Assembly (NCBI GenBank): GCA_004151065.3
Contig: NWUY0300016728.1
Coordinates: 43,976 to 64,858, forward strand
DNA: 20,883 nucleotides
Reading direction: 5' to 3'
DNA from: Larix sibirica
Taxonomy: Eukaryota > Streptophyta > Pinopsida > Pinales > Pinaceae
The position numbers were made by a program, and so were the translations under genes. The notes beneath the pieces were generated by a model. The model saw only the letters and a list, made by a program, of their open reading frames with translations. It did not search any database and had not been told where the DNA came from. This document shows, in pieces, positions 10,811 to 19,657 of the stretch. How positions within the stretch are numbered: the stretch's first letter is position 1; every line of letters begins with the position of its first letter.

Positions 10811-11630
10811 GTGTCTTGTGTGGGTATTATGGTGGAGGGATCCTTTAGGGGTTTTGTGAGGAATATCCAGATACTGAATGTGTATGGATCTTACAGTTTG
10901 TGCAGGGAGTTCTAGGAGAATTTATCATTGATGGGTATTTTAAATTACCCTTCGCTAATTTTGGCAGGTGACCTCAATCTGACATTGAGCCCCGATGAAA
11001 TTTGGGGGTTTCGAAAATCTGTAGATCCGCTGGCGGACATTTTCTTGGTTTTGTTCGAGGAAGCAAAGCAGGTGGATGTAATACCCCACATTTTGTATCT
11101 GACCTGGTCTAATGGTCGTTGTGGCTCGACTCGTATTGGCAAGTGGCTCTATCGGTTCCTCATGGCCGAAGAGCTCTATGATGTTGTGTGTAAATTTTGC
11201 TCTTGGTCTTATGCAGTTGGTATATCAGATCATAAAGCTGTGATACTACAACTAGACTTTGGGTCCCGACCTAAATCCTACCCATTCAAATTTAACCCTG
11301 GTTTATTGATGGAACTCAATTTCTGCAATTGGATTCGATCTACATGGGAAGATTTGAAGTTACATGCTACTCCATTATTAGGGCTCCCCCAAAAATTACA
11401 GTTACTTAAAGGATTGGGTCGGGATTGGGTGACGGTCAAGAAGGAGAATGATCATAGGACCCTGGTGGCTATTGAGGAAGAAATTTAATCCGCTTCCTAC
11501 ATTTTGGAGGTGTCTACTATTTCGGAGGAGCAGCGTTCTCATTTGGAGGAGCTGATTCATACTAAAGGGAGGATTTTGGATCAGATTGAGGAGGAATGGC
11601 GACAAAAAAGTTGGGCTACTTAGCTAAAAG
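10811..11630 (+). pseudogene. LINE A copy 2 endonuclease (APE-type)
   Basis: One frame from about 10,811 shows LNVYGSY, LILAGDLNLTLSPDEIW (catalytic Asp-x-Asn), FLVLFEEAKQVDV, TWSNGRCGSTRIGK, MAEELYDVV and the terminal VGISDHKAV box with the S-D-H catalytic pair. The N-terminal strands are missing by 5' truncation. Stops are TAG at 10,913 (Trp in copy 1) and TAA at 11,486. Beyond that stop the frame still reads SASYILEV and IEEEWRQKSWAT, the linker towards RT, before a TAG at 11,621 and a frame change. Domain identity is clear; it is not translatable as one protein. Confidence 0.84.
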
Positions 11631-12603
11631 TTGGGGTGATCATAAAACTAAATATTTCCATCGCTTTGTGAATCAACGACGATTAATGAATGCCATCTTG
11701 GATGTTAATGATGATGGGGATAGACTGGTCTGCGATGATAGTGCAATCAAAGGGGCTATTGTTGAACATTTCTCTGGTGTTTATTCCAAACAAAAGGAAC
11801 CTAGCTTGCTCAATCAGCTCGACTCGGTCAGAAATTTTCTGAGGTATTTCTCTGATGTGGACTGCAGGGAGGTGGAGAGGCCTGTGACTGAGATGCTGAA
11901 CACTCTTAATTTATTCAGTTGGGACAAGAGTCTGGGACCCGACGAGTGGATGGTGGAATTTTATATTCATTTCTTTGATATTGTGCGGGAGGAGCTTACT
12001 GCAGCTATTGAAGAATCTAGAACTAAATCATGGATTCCACGGATTATGAATCGTACTCATATCACTCTGATTCCAAAAGTTGATAAGCTCGGGACTTGTG
12101 ATGATTACAGGCCCATTTCACTGTTTAATTTATGTTATAAAGTGATTTCTAAAGTTATCGCAGAGAGACTCAGGCCGGTTCTTGGCAGACACATATCTAA
12201 GGAACAATTTGCATTTCTCCCGAATCAACAGATCTTTGATGCGATGGGGGTGGCGCAAGAATGCTTGCACTCAATAAAGATGAAGAAGTTGAGTGCCTTC
12301 ATTTTGAAAATTGATCTCCAAAAAGCTTACAACCGTGTGGAATGGGATTTCCTCCGACTTATCCTTATTCAGATCGGTCTTTCGACGGATACGGTGAAAT
12401 GGATGTATGCATGTTTTTCGACATCAAGCTTTGATGTTCTTGTCAATGATGTTCTTGTCAATGGGTCTCCATCTTCAATTTTCACTGGTAATAGGGGGTT
12501 GCGACAAGGTTTTCCACTATCCCCATATCTCTTTATTCTATCTATGGAAGGGCTCAGTCTTATGATCCATAGGCTAAAAATAGTGGCTTACTTACATGTA
12601 TAA
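11596..12603 (+). pseudogene. LINE A copy 2 reverse transcriptase, fingers and palm (longest intact frame, 335 codons)
   Basis: This is the longest open stretch in the window. It reads TKYFHRFVNQRR, LGPDEW, THITLIPKV, DDYRPISLFN, EQFAFLPNQQ, FILKIDLQKAYNRVEWD (motif A: the catalytic Asp of KIDL is kept, but the second Asp found in copy 1 KAYD is Asn) and NRGLRQGFPLSP (motif B). A 15-bp in-frame tandem duplication at 12,433-12,462 doubles the DVLVN peptide between motifs A and B. A one-base deletion near 12,570, relative to copy 1 CATAAGGC, throws the frame off just before motif C and ends it at 12,603. Methionine at 11,596 is not a genuine start; it lies in the linker. Confidence 0.88.
12433..12462 (+). 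repeat. 15-bp perfect tandem duplication inside copy 2 RT
   Basis: GATGTTCTTGTCAAT occurs twice in a row (12,433-12,447 and 12,448-12,462). Copies 1 and 3 have a single unit (copy 1 near 7,830). It adds five codons without shifting the frame, in the segment between motifs A and B. Slippage after insertion is the simplest explanation. Confidence 0.93.
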
Positions 12604-12605
12604 GG

Positions 12606-13870
12606 GTGGCTAGAAATTTTTTCATCTCACATTTTTTTTTTGTCGATGATGTGCTTCTCTTCGGGGCAGGGACAAAATTGGAGTGGTATCAGTTTCATTT
12701 GATACTTGATGTTTTTTGTGATGCATCTGGGATGCGTATTAATGCTACCGAGTCGTCTTTTGCCTATAATTGCGAGGACCGGTCATTTCTGCCTATATTT
12801 CTGAGTTATTTCCTTTCATGCAGAAAAATATTGAGGAGGGGATAAAGTATCTTGGCTTCACTATTAATCCTAACTCCTATGTGGTAGCTGACTGGAATTG
12901 TCTTATTCAGAAGGTTTCCCGAAGAATTAATTCTTGGGCCTCACGGTGGTTGACTCTAGGAGGGAGGCTCGTTCTGATTCAGTCTGTCTTGTAGTGTATT
13001 CCAGTTTATTGGTTTACTTTATTTGTTGTTCCACTGGTCGTGCATGAAAAGTTAAGATGACTTATATTTAGTTTCCTTTCGGGTGGAGGGCACAGAATCC
13101 ACAAGTTCCGTCTTGCTAGATGGAGGAGTTTGTCCCAACCAAAGAATCTAGGAAGATGGGGCATTAAAAGGATGAAGGATTTCAACAGGGCCCTCTATTC
13201 CAAGAGTTTTTGGTGGGTTATTTTTTATAAGGGCATCTGGGGCTCAACCATTAAGGCCAAATATTTGAGGGGCCTCGAGCCGGGCATATGGTTGAGATTA
13301 CAAGTTTTATCTACTGCTAATTTTTCGGCGATCTGGAGCAGTCTTTTGAAAACTTTCCCCATTATAAACCACTCCTTATGTTGGGTGGTGGGTTGCGGGG
13401 TTCAAATATTTGCTGGTATCGATCTTATCCTTGGTCTACACAGAAATTACAGGTTATCTGAGGATCTCATCCGAGAGTTACGTGATCGAGGTTTCTACAT
13501 ACTAAAGCAATTAATGCTCCCCACTGAAGGCACTTCTTACAGATGGTCGACGACAACCGACTTGGGTTTTCCAGATTCAATGGGGATTGAATGGGATGGT
13601 TGCAAGCTTAGGTTGATGGAAGTAGGAATTCAATTGACTGAGAATCCATATCTTTTGGTGTGGGATGATAACCCACTACAGGGTTCAGCGTCGGCAAATT
13701 TGGCATACAAGTTGTTGATGGAAGTGTTGGAAGATGAAGTGGTGACCGGTTTTGGAAAATTGTTGTGGAGCTATAAGTTGCCGCTAAAGGTTGGTTGTTT
13801 TATTTGGTTCTACATGGAAAATAATATTTTGATCTGCCAGAATTTACAAGGTCGTGGCTTCTGCAGTGGA
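12606..13870 (+). pseudogene. LINE A copy 2 RT motif C, thumb and connection region
   Basis: The next frame, 12,606-12,784, carries FFVDDVLLFGAGT, the catalytic Asp pair. A one-base deletion near 12,784 shifts to a third frame that reads SAYISELFPFMQKNIEEG, then RRINSWASRWLTLGGR up to a TAG at 12,992 (Gln in copy 1) and a TGA at 13,058. It is then open for about 270 codons from 13,130: GRWGIKRMKDFNRAL, KAKYLRGLEPGIW, FPIINHSLCWVV, YRWSTTTDLGF, KLPLKVGCFIW. These are the conserved connection segments of plant LINE ORF2. It ends at a four-base deletion near 13,873. Confidence 0.84.
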
Positions 13871-14681
13871 TCTACTATTTATGTATGTGCTCCTTTGAAG
13901 ACATTGATCATATTTTTGGGAGTTGCGATTTTTTCTAGGAAGTGTGGTTCTTGCTCAGATTCAAATGGCCGAGACTTCCGGTTTGGGATTGTGATCATTA
14001 TCCACCAACTTGTCATTTTGTTTTGAGAGCTCGGGTGGAGATGTTCTTGTTGCGCTACTTTATTTATGGGAGTTCTGGCGGGCGAGAAATGGTCTAATGT
14101 TTCGTGGTATCATCCCTGGGGTGGACATGGTAGTTGCACGGATCTGTACATGGAATTCTATTTATGATATGTCTCCCATCAACAACATTGTACATGAACT
14201 TCCTTGTATGGATGAAAATTTCTCTTTTCCCTTTGGTTTCTTCAATGGTGCCGCTCAAAATGGTGTTTGTGGTGCTTGTATGGTCATAAAATTCTTAGGC
14301 GATCACTTTTGTCACCTCTATATGAAAGTTGGGAGTAGTACGAATACCAGGGCTGAACTTGTGGCTCTGTGGGGGCTTCTTCATTTTTCCATGGTGAATG
14401 TCATTGCTCTGAACCATATATTTGGAGACTCTCAGAGTATCATAGATTGGGAACAAGGGAAGTCATTTTTGAGACCGTTCTTACTCAAACATTGGATGCA
14501 GAGGGCTCGAGATCTGATCCAACTATGTGGGGATTTATCCTTCTCTCGGATATTTCCGTGTCACAATGCCGAAGCTGATAGGATTTCTAATATTTCCCTA
14601 GGCCCGATGGATGGCAGGTTGTTATATAAGAAATATCAGGTTGGTTCGCTGGTTAATGAATCCTCATTGGAGATCTGCTAG
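13871..14681 (+). pseudogene. LINE A copy 2 zinc-binding domain and C-terminal RNase H domain
   Basis: After the four-base deletion the zinc-binding domain reads CMCSFEDIDHIFGSCDF with a TAG at 13,936. A one-base loss near 13,995 then opens the final frame, 14,010-14,681. This holds FWRARNGLMF and a RNase H fold: FGFFNGAAQNGVCG, NTRAELVALWGLL (catalytic Glu), HIFGDSQSIIDW (catalytic Asp) and HNAEADRISN (last catalytic Asp). The first acid is Asn (FFNGA), whereas copy 1 has Asp. An RNase H domain of this 'DG..AELVAL..DS' type at the end of ORF2 is known from some plant L1 lineages. TAG at 14,679-14,681 matches a natural C-terminus, followed by the 3' UTR. Confidence 0.85.
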
Positions 14682-14967
14682 CTGTTATGGGTGGAGGGTA
14701 CTCTTCCCTGTGCTATATTTGGACTGAGACATGTTTTTATTTTATTTTTGAGACTATGTGGAGGATGTTACCATGCCGTCATTTCATTGAAATCCTTTGT
14801 ATTGATTTATTTTGAACGTTGTATAAGTCGTTTCCAAGGTTATATTTTTGAACTTTTCTGTGTGTTTTGATATGAGAAGATCGCACTTCTTGTAATAGCG
14901 TCATGTCTATTTTGGACACATATTTTCATTTCAATAAAAAGGTGTTTTTTTCGTCTTGAAAAAAAAA
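14682..14967 (+). other. 3' UTR and poly(A) tail of LINE A copy 2
   Basis: The non-coding tail follows the RNase H stop. It contains AATAAA at 14,933-14,938, a T-rich GGTGTTTTTTTCGTCTTG segment, and an uninterrupted run of nine A at 14,959-14,967. A poly(A)-type end fits L1 target-primed reverse transcription. Sequence after the A run is unrelated, so this is the true 3' boundary of the insertion. Confidence 0.85.
14933..14938 (+). promoter_or_regulatory. Polyadenylation signal of LINE A
   Basis: AATAAA lies 20 bases before the terminal A run, which is the normal spacing for a cleavage and polyadenylation signal. Confidence 0.75.
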
Positions 14968-15797
14968 CATACATTAGTAGTGAGAAAAACATGACTAAAA
15001 AGCTCATATCTTATAATTTATTGATTCCTTGTTTATTTCTTTGTATTTTAGGCATCATACAAGAGGCACTACATCTTCTAAAACAACAAACAAATCTAAA
15101 ACAAATGCAAAACATATAGATGATTATGGATAAACCATCCCCAATATGCTCGCCAATCTTATTGTTTTGCTAATTTCCCTAACGTTCCTAGGTTGATTCT
15201 TCGGAGAGCATGTAAAGCTCTCCTATAGTTGAGAATGCAAATTTTTAGAATCTTCAATTAAATGTATATGCAAGTCATATATCCAAATGAAAGAGAGGAA
15301 GAAAGAGGAAATTTTTTTTTTCTCCCGAATGCTTGATGCTTCAAAGTGTGTTGGTCATTTTCCTTATCATTGTGACAAATGTACATGTCCATGCACACAT
15401 ATCAAACAAACACCTTTATCAAATCCATTTGCATTTTAGTAACAAACATGTATACAAATCTAAACTACTTCAAGTAAAGACGTAATCCTAATCCAAATAA
15501 CACAATCATAAATATGATCAATGATAAATATTTTATTTGGGGGTGGGGAGGATAATATGAATCTTTTTTTGACGAGATCAGTTAAATTTGCATTTATAAA
15601 AGGATGAAAAAGATTCAACAGAGTAGTACAAAAAATTTCAAGCATAGTATCGGGAGTTTATGATTATTATGGAGCTTAGTTATAGTTGTCCAAGATAATA
15701 TATTCCTTAAACAAAAAACATATTCCCCTAAGCTTCTATAGATTTTAACATACTGGCCTAAAAACAACGTACAAAAAAAATTCATGTAAAAACAAGA
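14968..15797. other. AT-rich non-coding stretch
   Basis: Nothing recognised. The only frames are short and without motifs. A purine-rich stretch next to a run of ten T lies at about 15,290-15,325. It separates the 3' end of LINE A copy 2 from the unrecognised minus-strand frame ending at 15,798. Confidence 0.5.
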
Positions 15798-16760
15798 TTA
15801 ATAGGTACTAGGATCACTGTCCATGACCTGGACATCTTAACTTTTCTCATCATCTTCCTCAAATTTGTCCTTGGCATCATCCTCCTAGTTCTTATGGTTT
15901 TCTTCAGCAGTATCCTCATTGTCCATATCCCGAGTGCCTTGGCTTCCCTCTGTGTTTTCAATGAGATCCTTCGAGCCTAAGATATTAATAGTTGCATTGA
16001 TAGGCGGATAGACCATAGTATCCTCATTTTCTTTATTTCATGAATCATAAATTCCAAAGTGTTTTGGAGCTAGAAGAGCATCATGGCATTCCAAAGTGAC
16101 CTCAATTGCTTCAACTTGAGCTTCATTAGTGTGAATATTTACCTCAACCTCATCTAAGCGAGAGTCTAAAAAAGAAGTGTGGGAAGTGATATAAAGAACA
16201 ACATGTTCAACTTATTTAAGACGAGATTCCACATACGATGATTTCGATGTTATCTATCGAACAACAATAAGAAAACCCTCCATTTGAGATTTCATCACCT
16301 CATATGACTTCGTATGTCTTGGATATCTGCTTTGGTATCATGGATACCATCTGAAAGTTCCTATAGCTTTCCCTGTATGCCCACCAATGACTTTATAGCT
16401 ACAAGGCAAACTGAACCTTCCAACACTATGGAATCCCAAGATTCCCAAATTAGGGGAAAAGCAGTACTAGAACCAATACTAAGAATTAGTACTTGAAGGA
16501 TATCCTCACACCCAATAGATGTTTCATACATATTCCACTCCCCTAGGGTGTAGGGGAAAGCAGTAATGCCATTCAATTCTAGCAACACCATCACCAGACC
16601 AAACCAAACCCTACACTTATTTCCCTTGGCTCTCTCAGGATGGAAGAATGAATTAGCAAAGTATGAAGAGGAAGATACACTCTCTCAATCCACCATTGTG
16701 TGCGCCTTCACTCACGAGAAGAGACACCTATTTGCATGCATTAACACTCAATGATTGTTC
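15798..16760 (-). pseudogene. Unrecognised degenerate reading frame with acidic C-terminus
   Basis: I do not recognise the family. On the minus strand 16,594-16,361 is open (77 codons: LGEWNMYETSIGCEDI, LEGSVCLVAIKSLVG). After one TAG the same frame gives ELSDGIHDTKADIQDI. A frame change near 16,305 leads into a long frame ending in TAA at 15,798-15,800. That frame has only five internal stops (16,254, 16,212, 16,038, 15,885 and 15,837), four of which would be Gln or Arg codons before a C-to-T change. It reads as a heptad-like, coiled-coil-prone middle (SRLDEVEVNIHTNEAQ, VEAIEVTLECHD) and an Asp/Glu-rich tail (EDDAKDKFEEDDEKS). Upstream, to about 16,760, it is readable only with breaks. It could be a pseudogene or an accessory ORF of an unknown element. 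Confidence 0.5.
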
Positions 16761-16909
16761 CCATTTATGAATGATGGGAATTTCCTTTTACTGCTTCCAT
16801 CCAACCCCCAAGCCCATTAGAGAAAAAGTAGTTTCAACATTGGGGGTTTAGTATGTTTCATTTGTCCTTAGGGGATCCAACATAGAGACACTTATTGAAC
16901 CCCATTAAA

Positions 16910-17450
16910 GTTCAAATTCCCAATTATCAGGAAATCCATTGCATTTGCAAAGAGATTTGTTTGCGGATTGTTTTCATGTTTCACATGAAATATTTGAACG
17001 TCAATAATTTTATCGAGAAACTTGTTGATTCACTTTTGAAGTCTATCAACTAGCCTGTTATCAAGATCCATTTTTTTTTTAGTTTGAGAAAGGATTAATA
17101 AATAATCTCCTATAAATGCAATCTATTGGATTCCCAAGGACTAGACAACATTCACAAGACCTTGATAAAGATCTAGACGTCGTGATTGATTATTTTTGTT
17201 TATTCCTAACTCCCAAAAAAGTTAACATTGTATTCCCTCCAGGATCCAAAAGGAATCTACCCACACCTTCCTCCCCGAGGTTTCCTTTCGAAGATCCATC
17301 AAATAATAGAACATGATGTTGAATTTTTGAAACCCACTTATGAAATTCATCATGTTTCATTTCCAGTTTAAAAATAGAAGTGCCAATTGTTTTTTTTTTG
17401 TGGGATATGCACCCATAATTTTTGGAAGGAAACATTGCACCCATAATCTC
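16910..17450 (-). pseudogene. LINE B RNase H domain remnant
   Basis: The frame 17,190-17,444 contains HHVLLFDGSSKGNLGEEGVG, the first strand of an RNase H fold with its Asp in FDGSS, then GGNTMLTFLGV. The middle is too damaged to place the Glu and second Asp. The C-terminal part is readable at about 17,000-16,910 as IFHVKHENNPQTNLFANAMD, matching H-x-x-R/H-x-x-N-x-x-A-D-x-L-A. The final catalytic Asp appears as Asn. So LINE B, like LINE A, ended in an RNase H domain. Confidence 0.72.
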
Positions 17451-17689
17451 TTAAGCACCCATATTATCATTGTACCAACTTTGCTTACATCTACTTTGTA
17501 TTACTTCACTAATAAGGGCCTTGACTCAAACGACAGTTTTTAATGATGAGTTAAACTTGTTGTCAAAGTTTTGCAAGGTTTCTTGCTGCCCAATCTTTCC
17601 AAAAAACATACTTTAGAAGAGTAGACCATATCTTGGAGCAGATGGGTTTTCCTGAAAATGAACCTATGTATTCCTTGTTCCATTTTAAA

Positions 17690-18960
17690 ATATAAACACT
17701 CCAATTTTTAGGAATCATGAATTGTTGATTTAGATCTATCAAGATATGCTTCCAAACCTGCATTATATATTCACATTCAAAAAAGAGATGATTGATTGAT
17801 TATTCTACTTCTTTGCAAAGGACGCATATTGACATCCCTTTAATTTGTTTTTTTTGAATATTTTCTAATGTGAGGATTTTACCATGCACAAGGACCCAAC
17901 AAAAAATATTTATTTTTGGGAATCCATCTTGTTTCCAAAATTTTGATCAGATTCGTTAGAAAGGAGGATGAGGCAAGCCCAAATACAGCAAACTAATATC
18001 CATCTTTAACTGTAAAAGACGCATGCTTTCCCCAACCTCTACAATCCTCACAATCCAAACCTATGGGGGGCATCTCATGCAGAGCTTGAAGGAGGCAGTC
18101 GAAGGCTTCATGCAAAGATGATGGAACAATAAATTTTCTCCAATTTATCCAGCTTCCTTCACCATCCCATTCAGATAGATCAAAAAGAGTATGCATCCCT
18201 CTAACTGTCAACCATTATTTTATATCCATGAATCTTTGATTCTTAATGAGAGGAGATTTTCCTAATATATTATCTTGCCACAGATTTACTATTTTCCCAT
18301 TTCTAGGAATCCAATAAAGGAATTCTTATATTAAATGTCCTACTTGCTTACAGATTTTCCATATTTTGGATCTATCTCCGTCCCATTTGCAAGTATCAAC
18401 ACATCTTAATCTAGGATTATGGAAGTATTTTTTTCAAAGGGTTTTTTTACACCATGTTTTTTCTCTCGAAACCAGCCTCCAAAACAATTTAGTTCACATG
18501 GCCATATTCATTAAATTTAGATCTCTTATACAAAGGCCTCCATTTACTTTTGGGGCTTTAACTGTGTCCCAATTTATCAAGTGAATTTTTTTACTATTTT
18601 ATTTCCCCCTTGCTAGAGGAAATTTTTGGGATTTTTATTGAATTTTTGCATAACACCAATCAAAGCCAACTGAGAAGAACATTGAAATAGAGGAAGGGAG
18701 GATAACATAGACCTAATCAAGAATATTTTTCCAGCTATATTCAGCCACCACATGCCCCACCTATGATGTTTTCTTTGATTTTCTAAGTAATTTTTTCCCA
18801 TTCTATGGATTTGGCTCTCTTATACAAACTAGAATACCAAGATATTTAAAATAAGTCCAACTGGAAATTCCAACAAAGCCAAGAAATCACACTATTTTTT
18901 AAAGAAGAGGATAGGGCACGTTCCATCCATAAACTTTACTTTTTTCATTGTTGATTTTAC
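17690..18960 (-). pseudogene. LINE B connection region and zinc-binding domain
   Basis: This reads in pieces with stops. RWGMWWLNIAGKIFLIRSML and LPLFQCSSQL (18,613-18,801), then LINWDTVKAPKVNGGL, RDLNLMNMAM and YFHNPRLRC, correspond to the post-RT connection of plant LINEs. Next come LFDLSEWDGEGSWINW (17,993-18,211) and TRWIPKINIFCWVLVHGKIL. The zinc-binding domain is SICVLCKEVE, a stop, then SINHLFFECEYIMQVW: CxxC followed by His-x4-Cys, the LINE zf-RVT pattern. The best open piece after it is 17,563-17,763. Confidence 0.78.
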
Positions 18961-19560
18961 TCCCCGAAGCATCTATGAAGATATCTAGAGTTGATTTATA
19001 TATGATAGTGTTTTTTTTTTGATGCACCTCCAATAAGAATTGTATCATCTACAAAATGGGAATTATTAACTAATTTTATTCCTATAACTCCAGTGATCCC
19101 ACAAAGATTTATTTCATCTCTTTCCTTGGCTAATTTTATTCCAAGAGTCTCAGCAATTATTATATAAAGGAATAGGGAAAGGGGATAACCCTGCCTAAGT
19201 CCTCTTGAAGCCTGAAAAAAATTAGTAGGTATGCATTAACCAGAGGGGAAATACAAGGTTGATTAATGCATGATTTTATCCTTTTAATGAAGATTGGAGA
19301 GAAACCAAATCGCTCTAAAACTGCAAATAAAAAAGTTGTGTCAAAATCGATCAAAGGCATTTTCCATATCGAGTTTGACCACCATCCTGATTTATTTTTG
19401 TGTAACATTGTCCAATGAATAGCCTCTTGCAATATAACAATGTTATATACAGTCTGTTGTTTTTCAACAAACCCTCCATGTTCAGGAACAATATCAATCT
19501 TATTAATATGAAAAGGAAACATTGAAGCAACATGAATAACTAGTTTTTTATTACCATGTC
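18960..19560 (-). pseudogene. LINE B reverse transcriptase fragment
   Basis: The open stretch 19,160-19,522 begins with VPEHGGFVEKQQTVYNIVI and QEAIHW, which match the EQGGFV.GR..DNI...QE segment of LINE RT. Motif A is read in a neighbouring frame at about 19,345-19,385 as MVVKLDMENAFDRF, with its catalytic Asp, so a frameshift lies there. FAVLERFGFSPIFIKRIKSCI is the following helix region. Motif B is LRQGYPLS at about 19,178-19,200, and motif C is HFVDDTILIGGAS, with FVDD encoded at 19,044-19,055. All catalytic boxes are visible, but the gene is broken several times and lacks its N-terminal half. Confidence 0.84.
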
Positions 19561-19657
19561 TCCTTCATGAGAGCTCAAATTGTTTTCCCTTAGCCACACA
19601 CTTTAATCCTTTGTTGATGGTGATATACAATCTTGTGTGTCACATCGAGGAATCTAT

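Larger units (their letters stand above)
10803..14967 (+). mobile_element. LINE A copy 2: L1-like retrotransposon with complete 3' end, 5'-truncated in endonuclease
   Basis: This is the most complete copy: endonuclease, RT, zinc-binding domain, RNase H, 3' UTR of about 280 bp, AATAAA and a nine-base A run. Homology to copy 1 begins at TGTGTCTTGTG, within the endonuclease; there is no ORF1 or 5' UTR. I found stops (first base) at 10,913, 11,486, 11,621, 12,992, 13,058 and 13,936, and frame changes near 11,635, 12,570, 12,784, 13,873 and 13,995. No target-site duplication could be paired with the sequence after the A run. Confidence 0.92.
16900..19560 (-). mobile_element. LINE B: second, distinct L1-like retrotransposon, 5'-truncated in RT
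   Basis: On the minus strand this carries RT from the GGFVE segment onward, a connection region, a zinc-binding domain and RNase H. Its protein wording differs throughout from LINE A (for example VKLDMENAFD against LKLDLQKAYD, and FDGSSKGN against FFDGATQNG), so it is another lineage. The 5' edge is near 19,560, where RT homology stops; endonuclease and ORF1 are absent. The 3' edge is uncertain: RNase H homology ends near 16,910 and I saw no poly(A) (T run on the plus strand) just beyond. Stops and shifts are much denser than in LINE A, suggesting an older insertion. Confidence 0.83.

Noticed and set aside
11596-12603. The 335-codon frame as an intact protein gene starting at 11,596
   Set aside because: It starts in the endonuclease-RT linker and stops before the catalytic FVDD box through a one-base deletion, so it is a broken piece of LINE ORF2.
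9691-14967. Twin priming as the cause of the inverted block
   Set aside because: Twin priming inverts the 5' part of one insertion and leaves the rest direct, without repeating sequence. The inverted block duplicates a region already present in both copy 1 and copy 2, so it cannot be the missing 5' part of either.
10803-14990. Target-site duplication for LINE A copy 2
   Set aside because: The bases after the A run (CATACATTAGTAG) do not recur next to the 5' edge near 10,800 or convincingly near 7,040.
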